A stretch of 64,000 bases of DNA, taken from Mycobacterium xenopi (lineage in GTDB: Bacteria > Actinomycetota > Actinomycetes > Mycobacteriales > Mycobacteriaceae). The stretch lies in the NCBI RefSeq assembly GCF_009936235.1, contig NZ_AP022314.1:3534001-3598000 (forward strand), written 5' to 3'. A program made the translations under genes and the position numbers. Below, piece after piece: positions 25,787 through 33,898 of the stretch (positions are counted from its first letter, which is position 1; every line of letters starts with the position of its first letter). The notes beneath the pieces were generated by a model. It searched no databases. It saw nothing but the letters and a program-made list of their open reading frames with translations, and was not told the DNA's origin.

Positions 25787-26413
25787 CTAATGCTCGCGCA
25801 GCCTGGGCACGTCGCCAGGCGTGCGCGGCAAAACATAGAGCGCCATGCGGCGATTGGGCATGTCGTGTTCACCGAGAAACACACAACCGCCGCGTTCGCA
25901 GGCGCGGCGGGCCATCGTGTTGCGATGATCAGGGTCGAACATCATCCGGCGACACCTCGGTTCGAGGCTGAGCGCGCTGGCCATGAAGTGCGGCAGCAGG
26001 TATCGGACAATGCCCGTGTTCACGATCGTCAGGTCGGCGATGGCGATGTGCAAACCCAGATCGTACGGGTCGGCCTCGTAGCGGGTGGCAATGGAATCCT
26101 TTGCCGCCCTGTACAATTCGAGATAGGCGGCATCTCGGCCGGTTAGGCTGCCGATGATCGGCCGCGAGTAGCTGCCGGCAAGCTGAGCGTGAAGATAGCG
26201 ACGCCATCTGCCGGCTGGCCACGGGTATTCCCAGGCCTCGACCAAGTGGGGCCGGTTCATCCACTCGGCGATCATCTCCGCATCGGCGTCGGGGTCGGCG
26301 AGACGCAACGCATACGGTTCCGGCACCTCCGGCAGCGGCGGCGGCGGGACGTTTCGAACCTCGTCGGGAATATCGGTTAACTCCCGCGGCAGGATCGGTT
26401 CGGTCTCGGTCAT
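25787..26413 (-). CDS. MbtK-like lysine N6-acyltransferase (GNAT)
   Basis: This 208-residue IucB/MbtK-type GNAT is very similar, from memory, to M. tuberculosis Rv1347c (MbtK), which acylates the hydroxylysine of mycobactin. Shared blocks are AEWMNRPHLVEAWEYPWPAG, AYLELYRAAKD, ADPYDLGLHIAIAD and EPRCRRMMFDPDHRNT, with the catalytic Asp/His region retained. In M. tuberculosis it sits beside mbtL-N; here it stands alone next to crcB. It could be the only copy, a relocated gene, or an acyltransferase for another siderophore. The ATG is at 26413. Confidence 0.8.
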   Translation of the reverse strand: MTETEPILPRELTDIPDEVRNVPPPPLPEVPEPYALRLADPDADAEMIAEWMNRPHLVEAWEYPWPAGRWRRYLHAQLAGSYSRPIIGSLTGRDAAYLELYRAAKDSIATRYEADPYDLGLHIAIADLTIVNTGIVRYLLPHFMASALSLEPRCRRMMFDPDHRNTMARRACERGGCVFLGEHDMPNRRMALYVLPRTPGDVPRLREH

Positions 26414-26446
26414 GTCAACCGGCGAGCCTACCGAAGCCGACGCTGG

Positions 26447-26800
26447 TCAACGGCGACGAAGCAGCTTCGCCAGCACCGTTGCCTGACTGCCCTCCAGGTC
26501 CCGGGTGGCAGTCACCAGTGTCACGGCCCCACGGTTGGTCAGCTTGCGCAATTCCGCGAGCGCCTCACTGCCCTGCAGTTCTTTTTCGTAGCGCGAAGCG
26601 AACTCGTCGAAACGCTCCGGCTTGTGGCTGTACCACCGACGCAGTTCGTTCGACGGCGCGACATCCTTGAACCAGATGCCCACCCGCGGGTCGTCTTTGC
26701 GAAACCCCCGGGGCCACACCCGGTCGACCAAGATGCGTTGGCCGTCCTCGGGGCCGGGTTCGTCGTACACCCGCGCCACCCGGATCCGGCTCTTGGCCAT
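26447..26800 (-). CDS. DUF488 family protein
   Basis: This 117-residue DUF488 protein has VARVYDEPGPEDGQRILVDRVWPRGF, DVAPSNELRRWYSHKPERFDEF, YEKEL and VTLVTATRDLEGSQA. The family is widespread, small and soluble, of unknown activity; it contains a conserved Asp-Arg-Trp-Pro-Arg-Gly cluster that looks like a binding site. The recalled H37Rv match is Rv3073c, so the order is conserved here. No operon partner is within 30 bp except the upstream region. Confidence 0.88.
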   Translation of the reverse strand: MAKSRIRVARVYDEPGPEDGQRILVDRVWPRGFRKDDPRVGIWFKDVAPSNELRRWYSHKPERFDEFASRYEKELQGSEALAELRKLTNRGAVTLVTATRDLEGSQATVLAKLLRRR

Positions 26801-27012
26801 AGCGCCAGGTTAACGCCGCGACCCAGGGCCGCGTGAGCTGGCGGTTCGCTGGCACGCCCGCTCGCCTCGTGACGCGCAGCTGCTGGCGCGGGTGGGCGCA
26901 CGCAGTCCCTACCGACGCTTTGCGGCCCCTGCGTCTAGGGTGCGCCGCGGTTCAGCCGGCTCAGCGGTTGTATCGGGCGTCGCAAAGGCAGAACAATGAT
27001 GAGGTGACGGCA

Positions 27013-27579
27013 ATGCGCAGCCGCAGGCCGCAGCGCGATACCGGCCGGGCCCGTATCGAGCGGGGGAGCCCGCCATGGATTGTCGGTCTTAGCATCCTGG
27101 TCGCCGCACTGCTCCTGGTCGTCTCGGTCTTCCTCGACTGGGCCCACATCGCAATCGGGCCTCGGGTGAACAGCATTGCGCAGGCCTCGGTTTCCGGGGC
27201 CGGAACCGTCTCAGTCACCGGGCCCCAAGATGATCCCGAGTTCGAGCGCTACGTCGCGCAATCCCTCCAGCACGCAGCCAATCCCAGCGGCGTGTGGGTC
27301 GCGGTCATCGGCGTTTTGATCATTGCCGCCGGCGTCGCATACCTGCGGCTGGCCTTACGCGCGGAGTCAGCCCTCGCGGTAGCGGCGCTGGCGAGCATCG
27401 GTTCGGCTTTGTGCCTGCCCGACGCGTTGAACGTCCGGAGAGCCTTCGGTGAATCTCTCGGCTCGGACTATGCCCACTACTCACCGGGCTTCGGTCTGAT
27501 CCTCGCGTGCACTATGACGGTGGCTCTTGTCGCACTGGGCGTGGCAGGGTTTGCGTTGGAGCGTCGCTCAGCCGCATAG
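27013..27579 (+). CDS. Four-helix membrane protein of unknown function
   Basis: This 188-residue protein has a basic N-terminus (RSRRPQRDTGRARIERG) and four hydrophobic segments: WIVGLSILVAALLLVVSVFL, WVAVIGVLIIAAGVAYL, LAVAALASIGSALCL and FGLILACTMTVALVALGVAG. A polar loop between helices 1 and 2 (about 45 residues) is probably extracytoplasmic. No motif was recognised. The start is ATG 27013 or GTG 27004. About 210 bp before it and after DUF488 hold no gene. Confidence 0.65.
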   Translation: MRSRRPQRDTGRARIERGSPPWIVGLSILVAALLLVVSVFLDWAHIAIGPRVNSIAQASVSGAGTVSVTGPQDDPEFERYVAQSLQHAANPSGVWVAVIGVLIIAAGVAYLRLALRAESALAVAALASIGSALCLPDALNVRRAFGESLGSDYAHYSPGFGLILACTMTVALVALGVAGFALERRSAA

Positions 27580-27628
27580 ACCCCGCTGGGCGGCACTCTC
27601 ATCGCTGTGTCGCGACAACGTTTGTGTC

Positions 27629-29389
27629 TCAACGTGTTCCACGCACCAATCGACCGGGGCGCGCGCCGGTGTCGACGCCGTTGCGGCGTGTCACGACCCC
27701 GCTGACGATCGTGGCGGCATAGCCGGAAGCGCCCTGGACGAGCCGGTGCCCGCCGGCCGGCAGGTCGAAGGCCATCCGCGGGGCATGCAGGGTAAGCGCA
27801 TCCATGTCGATCACGTTGATGTCGGCCTTCTTTCCCACCTCGATGACACCTCGATCCGACAGCCCGAACAGCTGCGCGGTGTCGTGAGACTGCTTGCGGA
27901 CGACGTATTCCAGCGACAGTTTCTCGCCTCGACGACGATCACGCGCCCAATGGGTCAGCAGGAACGTCGGATACGAGGCGTCGCAGATCATGCTGCAGTG
28001 GGCACCGCCGTCGGACAGCCCGAGGACGCCGGCAGGGTGGGTCAGCATCTCACGGATGGCGTCGTGATTTCCGTCAGCGTAGTTGTACATCGGCAGCAGC
28101 AGCATCGCGCCGGCATCGGATTCCAGCATCAGGTCGTACATCGTCGCCAGCGGATCCTCGCCGCGTTGGCGGGCGATGGCGGCGACGGTGCGATCGGGCG
28201 TGGGCTCGTAGTCGGGTGGCTCACCGAGCGGGTAGAGCCGATCGACCGCGTGTTGTGCGAACGCGAACATGCCGTCGAAGAGCACGTTCGGGTCCGGCGG
28301 CGAGTCATCCTCGGACAGGATGGCTGCCCGTATCGCGGGATCGGCCAGCCGGGCAGCGAGTTCTTCGCGGCTGCATTCGGCTTTGAGGCGCCGATAGGTC
28401 GGGCGGTGGGTGAAGGCGTGGTGACCGGGGAACCCCAGCAACATCCCGAACGGGCGTGCGGCGATCTGCGGATGCAGCCGGCTGCCTTCCTCGTGGGCAG
28501 CGGCGGAGATGTCGAGCTGCTCGCGCCACAGGTTGGGGTCGGCGTCAACCTGGATCAGCGCGAAGCTCAGCGCGCAGTCGATCTCGGCGCCCAGCCGCCG
28601 CATCCAGTCGATTTCTTTCTTCGGGGCCACGATGTCTTCGCCTGCGGCACCTTGCGGCGCAAGCTCGAACACCGCGCCGCCGCCGGCCGCCATGGCGTGG
28701 CCCAGGGCGAACAGCTCGTCTTCGGCGGCGAACGTTCCGGGCACCGGTTCGCCGTCCATGGCCCGGTGGGCCAGCGTGCGCGACGACGAAAACCCCAACG
28801 CGCCGGCTTCTACCGCCTCCTGTACCAGCCGGCTCATTGCTGCGATGTCGTCCGGGGTTGCGGGCTCGTTGCGGGCGCCGCGCTCACCCATCGCGTAGGC
28901 GCGAATGGGCCCGTGCGCGACCTGGCTGCCGAAGTCGACGGCGAGGTGACGTTGACCGATCACGTCGAGGTAGTCCGGGTAGCTCTCCCACCCCCAGGTG
29001 ATCCCTTCCGACAGCGCGGTTCCCGGGATGTCTTCCACGCCCTCCATCAGCTCGATGAGCCACTGCTCACGTCCGGGCCGAACCGGGGCGAAACCGACGC
29101 CGCAGTTACCGGCGACCACGGTCGTCACACCGTGAGTGCTGGACGGCTCCAGCAGGTCGTCCCAGCTGACCTGACCGTCGTAGTGGGTGTGGATGTCGAC
29201 GAATCCCGGTGCGACGATCTTGCCGGTTGCGTCGATCGTCTCGGCGGCTTCGCCTGCCAGCGGCGGGTCGGCCGGCCCGCGGCGACGAACCTCGACGATC
29301 GTGCCGTCTTTGACCGCGACATCGGCGTCGAACCGGTCCGCGCCGGTTCCGTCCACAACCGTGCCGCCAGTGATCTTGACGTCGAACAC
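27629..29389 (-). CDS. N-acyl-D-amino-acid deacylase-like amidohydrolase
   Basis: This 586-residue amidohydrolase is of the D-aminoacylase group. Near the start is VKITGGTVVDGTG, then the metal site GFVDIHTHYDGQVSWD; later GNCGVGFAPVRP, SHDTAQLFGLSDRGVIEVGKKADINVIDMD and HRLVQGASGYAATIVSGVV are typical. It should hydrolyse an N-acyl or cyclic amide bond. GTG 29389 is preceded by AAGGGAG. It is divergent from a Rieske oxygenase and TetR gene with a 78-bp promoter region, suggesting one catabolic unit for an amide or N-acyl compound. Confidence 0.87.
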   Translation of the reverse strand: MFDVKITGGTVVDGTGADRFDADVAVKDGTIVEVRRRGPADPPLAGEAAETIDATGKIVAPGFVDIHTHYDGQVSWDDLLEPSSTHGVTTVVAGNCGVGFAPVRPGREQWLIELMEGVEDIPGTALSEGITWGWESYPDYLDVIGQRHLAVDFGSQVAHGPIRAYAMGERGARNEPATPDDIAAMSRLVQEAVEAGALGFSSSRTLAHRAMDGEPVPGTFAAEDELFALGHAMAAGGGAVFELAPQGAAGEDIVAPKKEIDWMRRLGAEIDCALSFALIQVDADPNLWREQLDISAAAHEEGSRLHPQIAARPFGMLLGFPGHHAFTHRPTYRRLKAECSREELAARLADPAIRAAILSEDDSPPDPNVLFDGMFAFAQHAVDRLYPLGEPPDYEPTPDRTVAAIARQRGEDPLATMYDLMLESDAGAMLLLPMYNYADGNHDAIREMLTHPAGVLGLSDGGAHCSMICDASYPTFLLTHWARDRRRGEKLSLEYVVRKQSHDTAQLFGLSDRGVIEVGKKADINVIDMDALTLHAPRMAFDLPAGGHRLVQGASGYAATIVSGVVTRRNGVDTGARPGRLVRGTR

Positions 29390-29431
29390 GAGTACTCCCT
29401 TGTGTGCCCTTGCCAACCGCTACCGTGGCAA

Positions 29432-29446
29432 TGTAACACCGTTACA
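29432..29446. promoter_or_regulatory. TGTAAC-N3-GTTACA operator candidate
   Basis: TGTAACACCGTTACA has perfect 6-bp arms around a 3-bp spacer. It is centred in the 78-bp region between the amidohydrolase and the Rieske oxygenase. Such GTAAC/GTTAC dyads are typical of TetR operators; the TetR gene at 30784 is the natural candidate. Confidence 0.6.
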
Positions 29447-29467
29447 GACGACTGCGGGAGCGCTTTG

Positions 29468-30787
29468 ATGACAACCCAAACAACTCGTACCCGGCGGGAG
29501 GATGCGATCGGCGCACCGCCTGAGCGCCCCACCCTGGTACCGGCTGAGCGGTACTACTCCCCTGCGTTCGCGCAGCTCGAGCTGCAGCGGATGTGGCCCA
29601 AGGTGTGGCAGGTCGCCTGCACCGTCGACCACGTCGCCGATCCCGGCGACTACTTCGAATACCGTTGCGGCCCTTACTCAATACTTATCGTGCGCGGCGA
29701 TGACGGCGCGCTGCGCGCGTTCCAGAACGTCTGCCGCCACCGCGGCAACTCGCTGTGTGCGGGCTCGGGTTCAGGCCTGCGTGAGCTGCGGTGCGGTTAC
29801 CACGGCTGGACGTGGGATCTTGCCGGCGCGCTCAAACGTGTCCCACGCCGCAAGGGATTCGGTGGGATCCGGATGTCTGATTTCCCCCTGTTCGCGGCCG
29901 GCGTCGATACCTGGGAACGGCTCGTCTTCGTCAACCTCGACCTCGACGCAACGCCGTTGATGGATTTCCTGGAGGCGATGCCGCACGACGTCGCTTGGTG
30001 CGGCCTCGGGGACTTCCGGTGCTACGCCACCATGACCGTCGAGATCGACGCCAATTGGAAGACGATCGCCGACGGCTACAGCGAGACCTACCACGTACAG
30101 ACATTGCATCCCGAACTGCACAAGTGCATGGACGACGTCTATGCACCGCAGGTGATCTGGGGACATACCGGCAAGTCCGAACAGCTTTACGGTGTGCCCA
30201 GCCCGGATCTCAAGCAGACGCCTTCCGACGCCGAGGTGTGGGACGCCTACGTCGACACCCAGGGAGCGCTGATGGGCGTTGCGGAAGGCACCCCGTTACC
30301 TCCCGATCAAGGCGCCAAGTCGGTTGCCGATGTGATCGCCGAGCGCACAAGGGCTTTCGCTACCGAGCGTGGTGTCGATTTGAGTTGGGCCAGCACCGAT
30401 CAGCTAATGCGGCTGCACCAGTACAACGTCTTCCCGAACATGACGCTGCTGACCAACGCGGATCACCTCACCGTCATGGCCTCACGACCGGGTCCGGATC
30501 CCGATCACGGCGAACTGGTGATGATGTTGTGGACGCGGATGCCGCCGGGAGCACCGCGCAGCAGGCCGACCGACGTCCGGATGACGGCGGACGAGGCCGC
30601 TGCCGGTCTGGTGATGACCCAGGACATCAGCGTGCTAGCCGGAGTTCAGCGTGGTCTGCACCAACCAGGGTTAACGCATTTGGTGCTCTCCACCGAAGAG
30701 CGGCGCGTGATCAACATGCACCGCAACCTCGAACGCTACCTTGAGCTGCCCGAGTCAGCGCGCATGATCGGGGGTGAGAAAGCTTGA
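29468..30787 (+). CDS. Rieske non-haem iron oxygenase, alpha subunit
   Basis: This 439-residue ring-hydroxylating type oxygenase has a Rieske [2Fe-2S] cluster bound by Cys89-x-His91 (CRHRG) and Cys109-x2-His112 (CGYHGW). The catalytic mononuclear iron site is DGYSETYHVQTLHPELH with His209 and His214; the third carboxylate is expected near 360-400. It opens aromatic or removes N/O-methyl groups using a separate reductase not found here. It overlaps the TetR gene by 4 bp (TTGA). A perfect dyad lies 22 bp upstream of the ATG. Confidence 0.9.
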   Translation: MTTQTTRTRREDAIGAPPERPTLVPAERYYSPAFAQLELQRMWPKVWQVACTVDHVADPGDYFEYRCGPYSILIVRGDDGALRAFQNVCRHRGNSLCAGSGSGLRELRCGYHGWTWDLAGALKRVPRRKGFGGIRMSDFPLFAAGVDTWERLVFVNLDLDATPLMDFLEAMPHDVAWCGLGDFRCYATMTVEIDANWKTIADGYSETYHVQTLHPELHKCMDDVYAPQVIWGHTGKSEQLYGVPSPDLKQTPSDAEVWDAYVDTQGALMGVAEGTPLPPDQGAKSVADVIAERTRAFATERGVDLSWASTDQLMRLHQYNVFPNMTLLTNADHLTVMASRPGPDPDHGELVMMLWTRMPPGAPRSRPTDVRMTADEAAAGLVMTQDISVLAGVQRGLHQPGLTHLVLSTEERRVINMHRNLERYLELPESARMIGGEKA

Positions 30788-31557
30788 CGCCCAAGGACGA
30801 AGCCGTCAGCGCCCAGCTGGTCCTGGACACCGCGGCCCGTCTGATCGAACAAGACGGCGTGGAAACGTTCACCATGCGCCGCCTGGCCCAGGAACTCGGA
30901 GTCGCGGTCACCTCGATCTACTGGCATGTCGGCGGTAAAGACAAACTCTTCGACAGCTTGGTCGACCAGTTGCTCAGCGAGATGGCTAATCTGCCCGTCG
31001 AGGGCGACACTGCCGTCGAACGCATTGCATCACTTGCCCGCTCGCAGCGCAAGGCATTGATTGAGCGACAACATATTCTGCGGATCGCGCACGAACGAGA
31101 CCGCACCCCGACGTTGTTCCTGCCGATTCAGCAGATGTTGGCAATGCAGCTGGCAGAACTCGGTATAACGGGCGGCGAAGCCGCACTCGTCCTGCGCGCG
31201 GTGCAGGTGCACGTCATTTCGTCGGCGCTGCTGCAATTTTCGGCCGTTCGCGGGGCCAAGCATGACGAGGAGGACCCGTCGCTATGGGCCGACGACTGGC
31301 CCGATCAAGCGCTCGTCAAGGCACTGCAATCCCCGACCGACTACGACGCCGTTTTCGAATACGGACTCCGTGCGCTGCTGGCCCCCTTACAGCACACCCG
31401 GGTTACCGGAGTTGGGCGAACTCGGCGTGCAGTTCGTCCAGGCGGCGAAGCGTCTGGTCGCGAGGCTCAGTCGGAAGCTCAACCAGGATCTGCTCCACAC
31501 CGAGGTGGAGGTAGCCCTCGAGGTCCTTCGCCGTCGGTCTGCCCGCGTGAATGTTGA
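30784..31557 (+). CDS. TetR family regulator of the Rieske cluster
   Basis: The TetR domain occupies residues 1-205, with HTH at AQLVLDTAARLIEQDGVETF and LAQELGVAVTSIYWHVGGKD. The C-terminal domain resembles TetR_C_1 types (LPIQQMLAMQLAELGI). The start is TTG 30784, coupled to the oxygenase stop. From 31403 the frame runs antisense through the LLM oxidoreductase for 155 bp, adding about 50 residues rich in Arg, Gly and Pro; this tail has no family character. The inferred target is the dyad at 29432. Confidence 0.8.
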   Translation: MTPKDEAVSAQLVLDTAARLIEQDGVETFTMRRLAQELGVAVTSIYWHVGGKDKLFDSLVDQLLSEMANLPVEGDTAVERIASLARSQRKALIERQHILRIAHERDRTPTLFLPIQQMLAMQLAELGITGGEAALVLRAVQVHVISSALLQFSAVRGAKHDEEDPSLWADDWPDQALVKALQSPTDYDAVFEYGLRALLAPLQHTRVTGVGRTRRAVRPGGEASGREAQSEAQPGSAPHRGGGSPRGPSPSVCPREC

Positions 31558-32230
31558 TCACCGGCACGTCGTGGTGGGCCACCGCGCGCAGTTTCTCGAG
31601 CTGACGGGAGAGCACGTCCGCTGACGGGGTCATCGAAATCCAGCCGGCGTTCAGTTCGGCGATGCGCCGGAAGCTCGCCGGCCCGCCGCCCACGTACAGC
31701 GGCGGATACGGTCGCGTCACCGGCTTGGGCCAGCAATAGATCGGGTCGAAGTCGACGAATTGCCCGTGGAATTCGGCCTTTTCCTGCGTCCAGATAGCGA
31801 TCATCGCGCGCAGCCTCTCGTCGACCACTCGTCCTCGCACCGCCGGATCGACACCGTGGTTGGCGATTTCCTCGCGCAGCCAGCCCACACCCACGCCGAA
31901 GCGAAAACGCCCATGTGACACCAAATCCAGCGATGCGACCTCTTTGGCCGTCAGGATGGGATCGCGCTGGGGCAGCAACGCAATACCGGTGCCCACAAGC
32001 AAACTCTCGGTGCCCACGGCCGCTGCCGTCAACGCCACAAACGGATCGAGGGTGCGGTAATACTTCGGCGGAATCGGGCCACCGCCTGGGTACGGAGTCT
32101 TCGCGTCGACCGGGATGTGCGAGTGCTCGGCGACGAACAGCGAGCCAAAACCACGCTGTTCGAGGCCAGTGCCCAGCTCCGCTGGGCCAATTCCCTCGTC
32201 GGTCACAAACGTCAGCACTCCGAACCGCAT
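31403..32230 (-). CDS. LLM class F420-dependent oxidoreductase
   Basis: This 275-residue luciferase-like monooxygenase-fold protein has MRFGVLTFVTDEG, FVAEHSHIP, RTLDPFVALTAAAV, GTGIALLPQRDP, ASLDLVSHGRFRFGVGVGW and PPLYVGGG, a standard F420-binding TIM barrel pattern. It matches the recalled Rv3079c in length. The reaction is probably a hydride transfer using reduced F420; the substrate is unknown. Its 3' end overlaps the extended TetR frame convergently. It is divergent from the PhyH gene. Confidence 0.88.
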   Translation of the reverse strand: MRFGVLTFVTDEGIGPAELGTGLEQRGFGSLFVAEHSHIPVDAKTPYPGGGPIPPKYYRTLDPFVALTAAAVGTESLLVGTGIALLPQRDPILTAKEVASLDLVSHGRFRFGVGVGWLREEIANHGVDPAVRGRVVDERLRAMIAIWTQEKAEFHGQFVDFDPIYCWPKPVTRPYPPLYVGGGPASFRRIAELNAGWISMTPSADVLSRQLEKLRAVAHHDVPVINIHAGRPTAKDLEGYLHLGVEQILVELPTEPRDQTLRRLDELHAEFAQLR

Positions 32231-32395
32231 GTTTTGCTCCCCTCGTCGACTGGCGTGCCCGGCGTCTTGAGCACCGAGTTGTCCTGATCCTCACCTATCG
32301 ACGCCACCTTGCGCATCGCGTCTTCGTCCGCCGATTAGATGGGGATTGACTCAGACTCGGCCTACTGTGTGGTGAAAGCAGGTAAGGACGTTCAC

Positions 32396-33250
32396 ATGAG
32401 CACCGACGACGAGTCCGTCACGACGCTGGAAGACCTCCGGGGCGATCTAGCGGGCCGGTACAAGTGGACACCAAGCAGCGGAAGCTCGGTCGACGGCGCC
32501 ATCGTCGACGCCGACATGGCGGCCCTCGACCGTGACGGCTACGTCATTTGGGAGAACCTGCTCAGCGCCGAGGAATGCCGGCATATCCGTGAGGTTGTGC
32601 GTCGCTGGCTGAGGTATCCGGGACGCAACTCGTTCGAGGGGCGGCGCACGCAGCGCATCTACAGCGTGCTGAGCAGGACCCGCGTGTGCGACCGGCTTGT
32701 CGACCATCCGCGGGTGCTGGCGGTGCTCGACCGGTTGCTCATGCCGAACTACCTGCTCTCGGCATTACAGGTCATCAACATTCAGCCCGGAGAGTCCGCC
32801 CAGCTGCTGCACCACGACGACGGGTTTTACCCGATCCCGCGTCCACGGGCGCCGCTGGCGGCCGCGACGATTTGGGCGATCGACGACTTCACCGCCGACA
32901 ACGGCGCCACCGTGGTCGTACCCGGCAGCCACCGCTGGGGTAGGCGTCGGCCGGGGCCACACGATCAGCGGCTACCCGTCGTTATGCCCGCCGGCTCGTG
33001 CGTTTTCTTCGTCGGCACCCTTTGGCATGGCGGCGGGGCCAACACCACGAGCCGCGACCGCCTTGCCGTCACCGCTCAGTACTGCCAACCGTGGCTGCGC
33101 CCGATGGAGGCCTATACCCTCTCGGTGCCGCGCGAGATTGCCCGGAGTGTCTCCGATGACATTCGCCGCATGCTCGGCTACAGCATCCACCCGCCGTTCG
33201 TCGGCGCGGTCGATGGTCTGCATCCGCTGCGGTTATTAGAAGAGCCGTGA
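32396..33250 (+). CDS. Phytanoyl-CoA dioxygenase (PhyH) family protein
   Basis: This 284-residue Fe(II)/2-oxoglutarate oxygenase has its facial triad as His139-x-Asp141 (LLHHDDGF) and distal His211 (LWHGGG), with the 2-oxoglutarate-binding Arg probably in SRDRLAV. DGYVIWENLLSAEECRHIRE is the typical N-terminal PhyH helix. AAGGA precedes ATG 32396. It overlaps by 4 bp the remains of an enoyl-CoA hydratase gene, so it was once first in a fatty-acid operon. The substrate is unknown. Confidence 0.9.
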   Translation: MSTDDESVTTLEDLRGDLAGRYKWTPSSGSSVDGAIVDADMAALDRDGYVIWENLLSAEECRHIREVVRRWLRYPGRNSFEGRRTQRIYSVLSRTRVCDRLVDHPRVLAVLDRLLMPNYLLSALQVINIQPGESAQLLHHDDGFYPIPRPRAPLAAATIWAIDDFTADNGATVVVPGSHRWGRRRPGPHDQRLPVVMPAGSCVFFVGTLWHGGGANTTSRDRLAVTAQYCQPWLRPMEAYTLSVPREIARSVSDDIRRMLGYSIHPPFVGAVDGLHPLRLLEEP

Positions 33251-33892
33251 GCGGGCTCGCGGCGGATACGCCCGTCCTGGTGCGCGCCGGCGAGTCGGTG
33301 GCGCGGCTCATACTCAACCGGCCCCGGTAACGCACGCGACGTCCCGTTCTACCAGCGGCTGTTCGATGTCTGCACCGAACTGATGGGAACCATCCACCGC
33401 CTACCCCAACCGGTGGTCGCCAAAGTCGAGGGAATGGCTACCGCGGCCGGCTGTCAGCTCGTTGCCGCGTACGACCTGCGTCGCCGCAGAGCATGCCCGT
33501 TTCGCCACCCCAGGAGTCAAGATCGGCCTCTTCTTTTCGACTCCGATGGTGCCGTTGTCGCGCGCAATCGGCCGCAAGCGTGCCCTGGAGATGTTGCTCA
33601 CCGGCCAGCCGATAATGCCGAGACCGCGCTCGATTGGGCCTGGGTGAACCGCGTCGTTCCCGCGGGAGAGCTCGAACACGAGCTCGGCGCCATCGTCGGG
33701 ACGATCGTGGCGTCGAGTCCACTGACCGTGAGGCTTGGCAAGGAAGCGTTCCACGCCCAGATCGAGCTCGACGAACGCCGGGCCTATGACCTCACGAAGG
33801 CCGTCATGGCAATGAACGCCCGCGCCGACGACGCTCAAGAAGGGATGTGCGCCTTCCTTGAGAAGCGTCCGGCGACGTGGGGCCGGCGCTAG
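33247..33892 (+). pseudogene. Decayed enoyl-CoA hydratase/isomerase gene
   Basis: Pieces of one crotonase are in three frames. 33247-33330 encodes the N-terminus ending VARLILNRPR then a stop. After a missing block, 33340-33478 encodes ARDVPFYQRLFDVCTELMG and VAKVEGMATAAGCQLVAAYDL. 33484-33614 continues as EHARFATPGVKIGLFFSTP and IGRKRALEMLLTGQPI in another frame. 33620-33892 ends with ALDWAWVNRVVPAGELE and ARADDAQEGMCAFLEKR. At least two frameshifts and a deletion of roughly 40-60 codons make it non-functional. It began inside the PhyH stop (GTGA). Confidence 0.85.
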
Positions 33893-33898
33893 CAGCGG

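Noticed and set aside
27527..29467. Upstream extension of the Rieske oxygenase frame
   Set aside because: It is antisense to the amidohydrolase and lacks family character; the oxygenase starts at ATG 29468.
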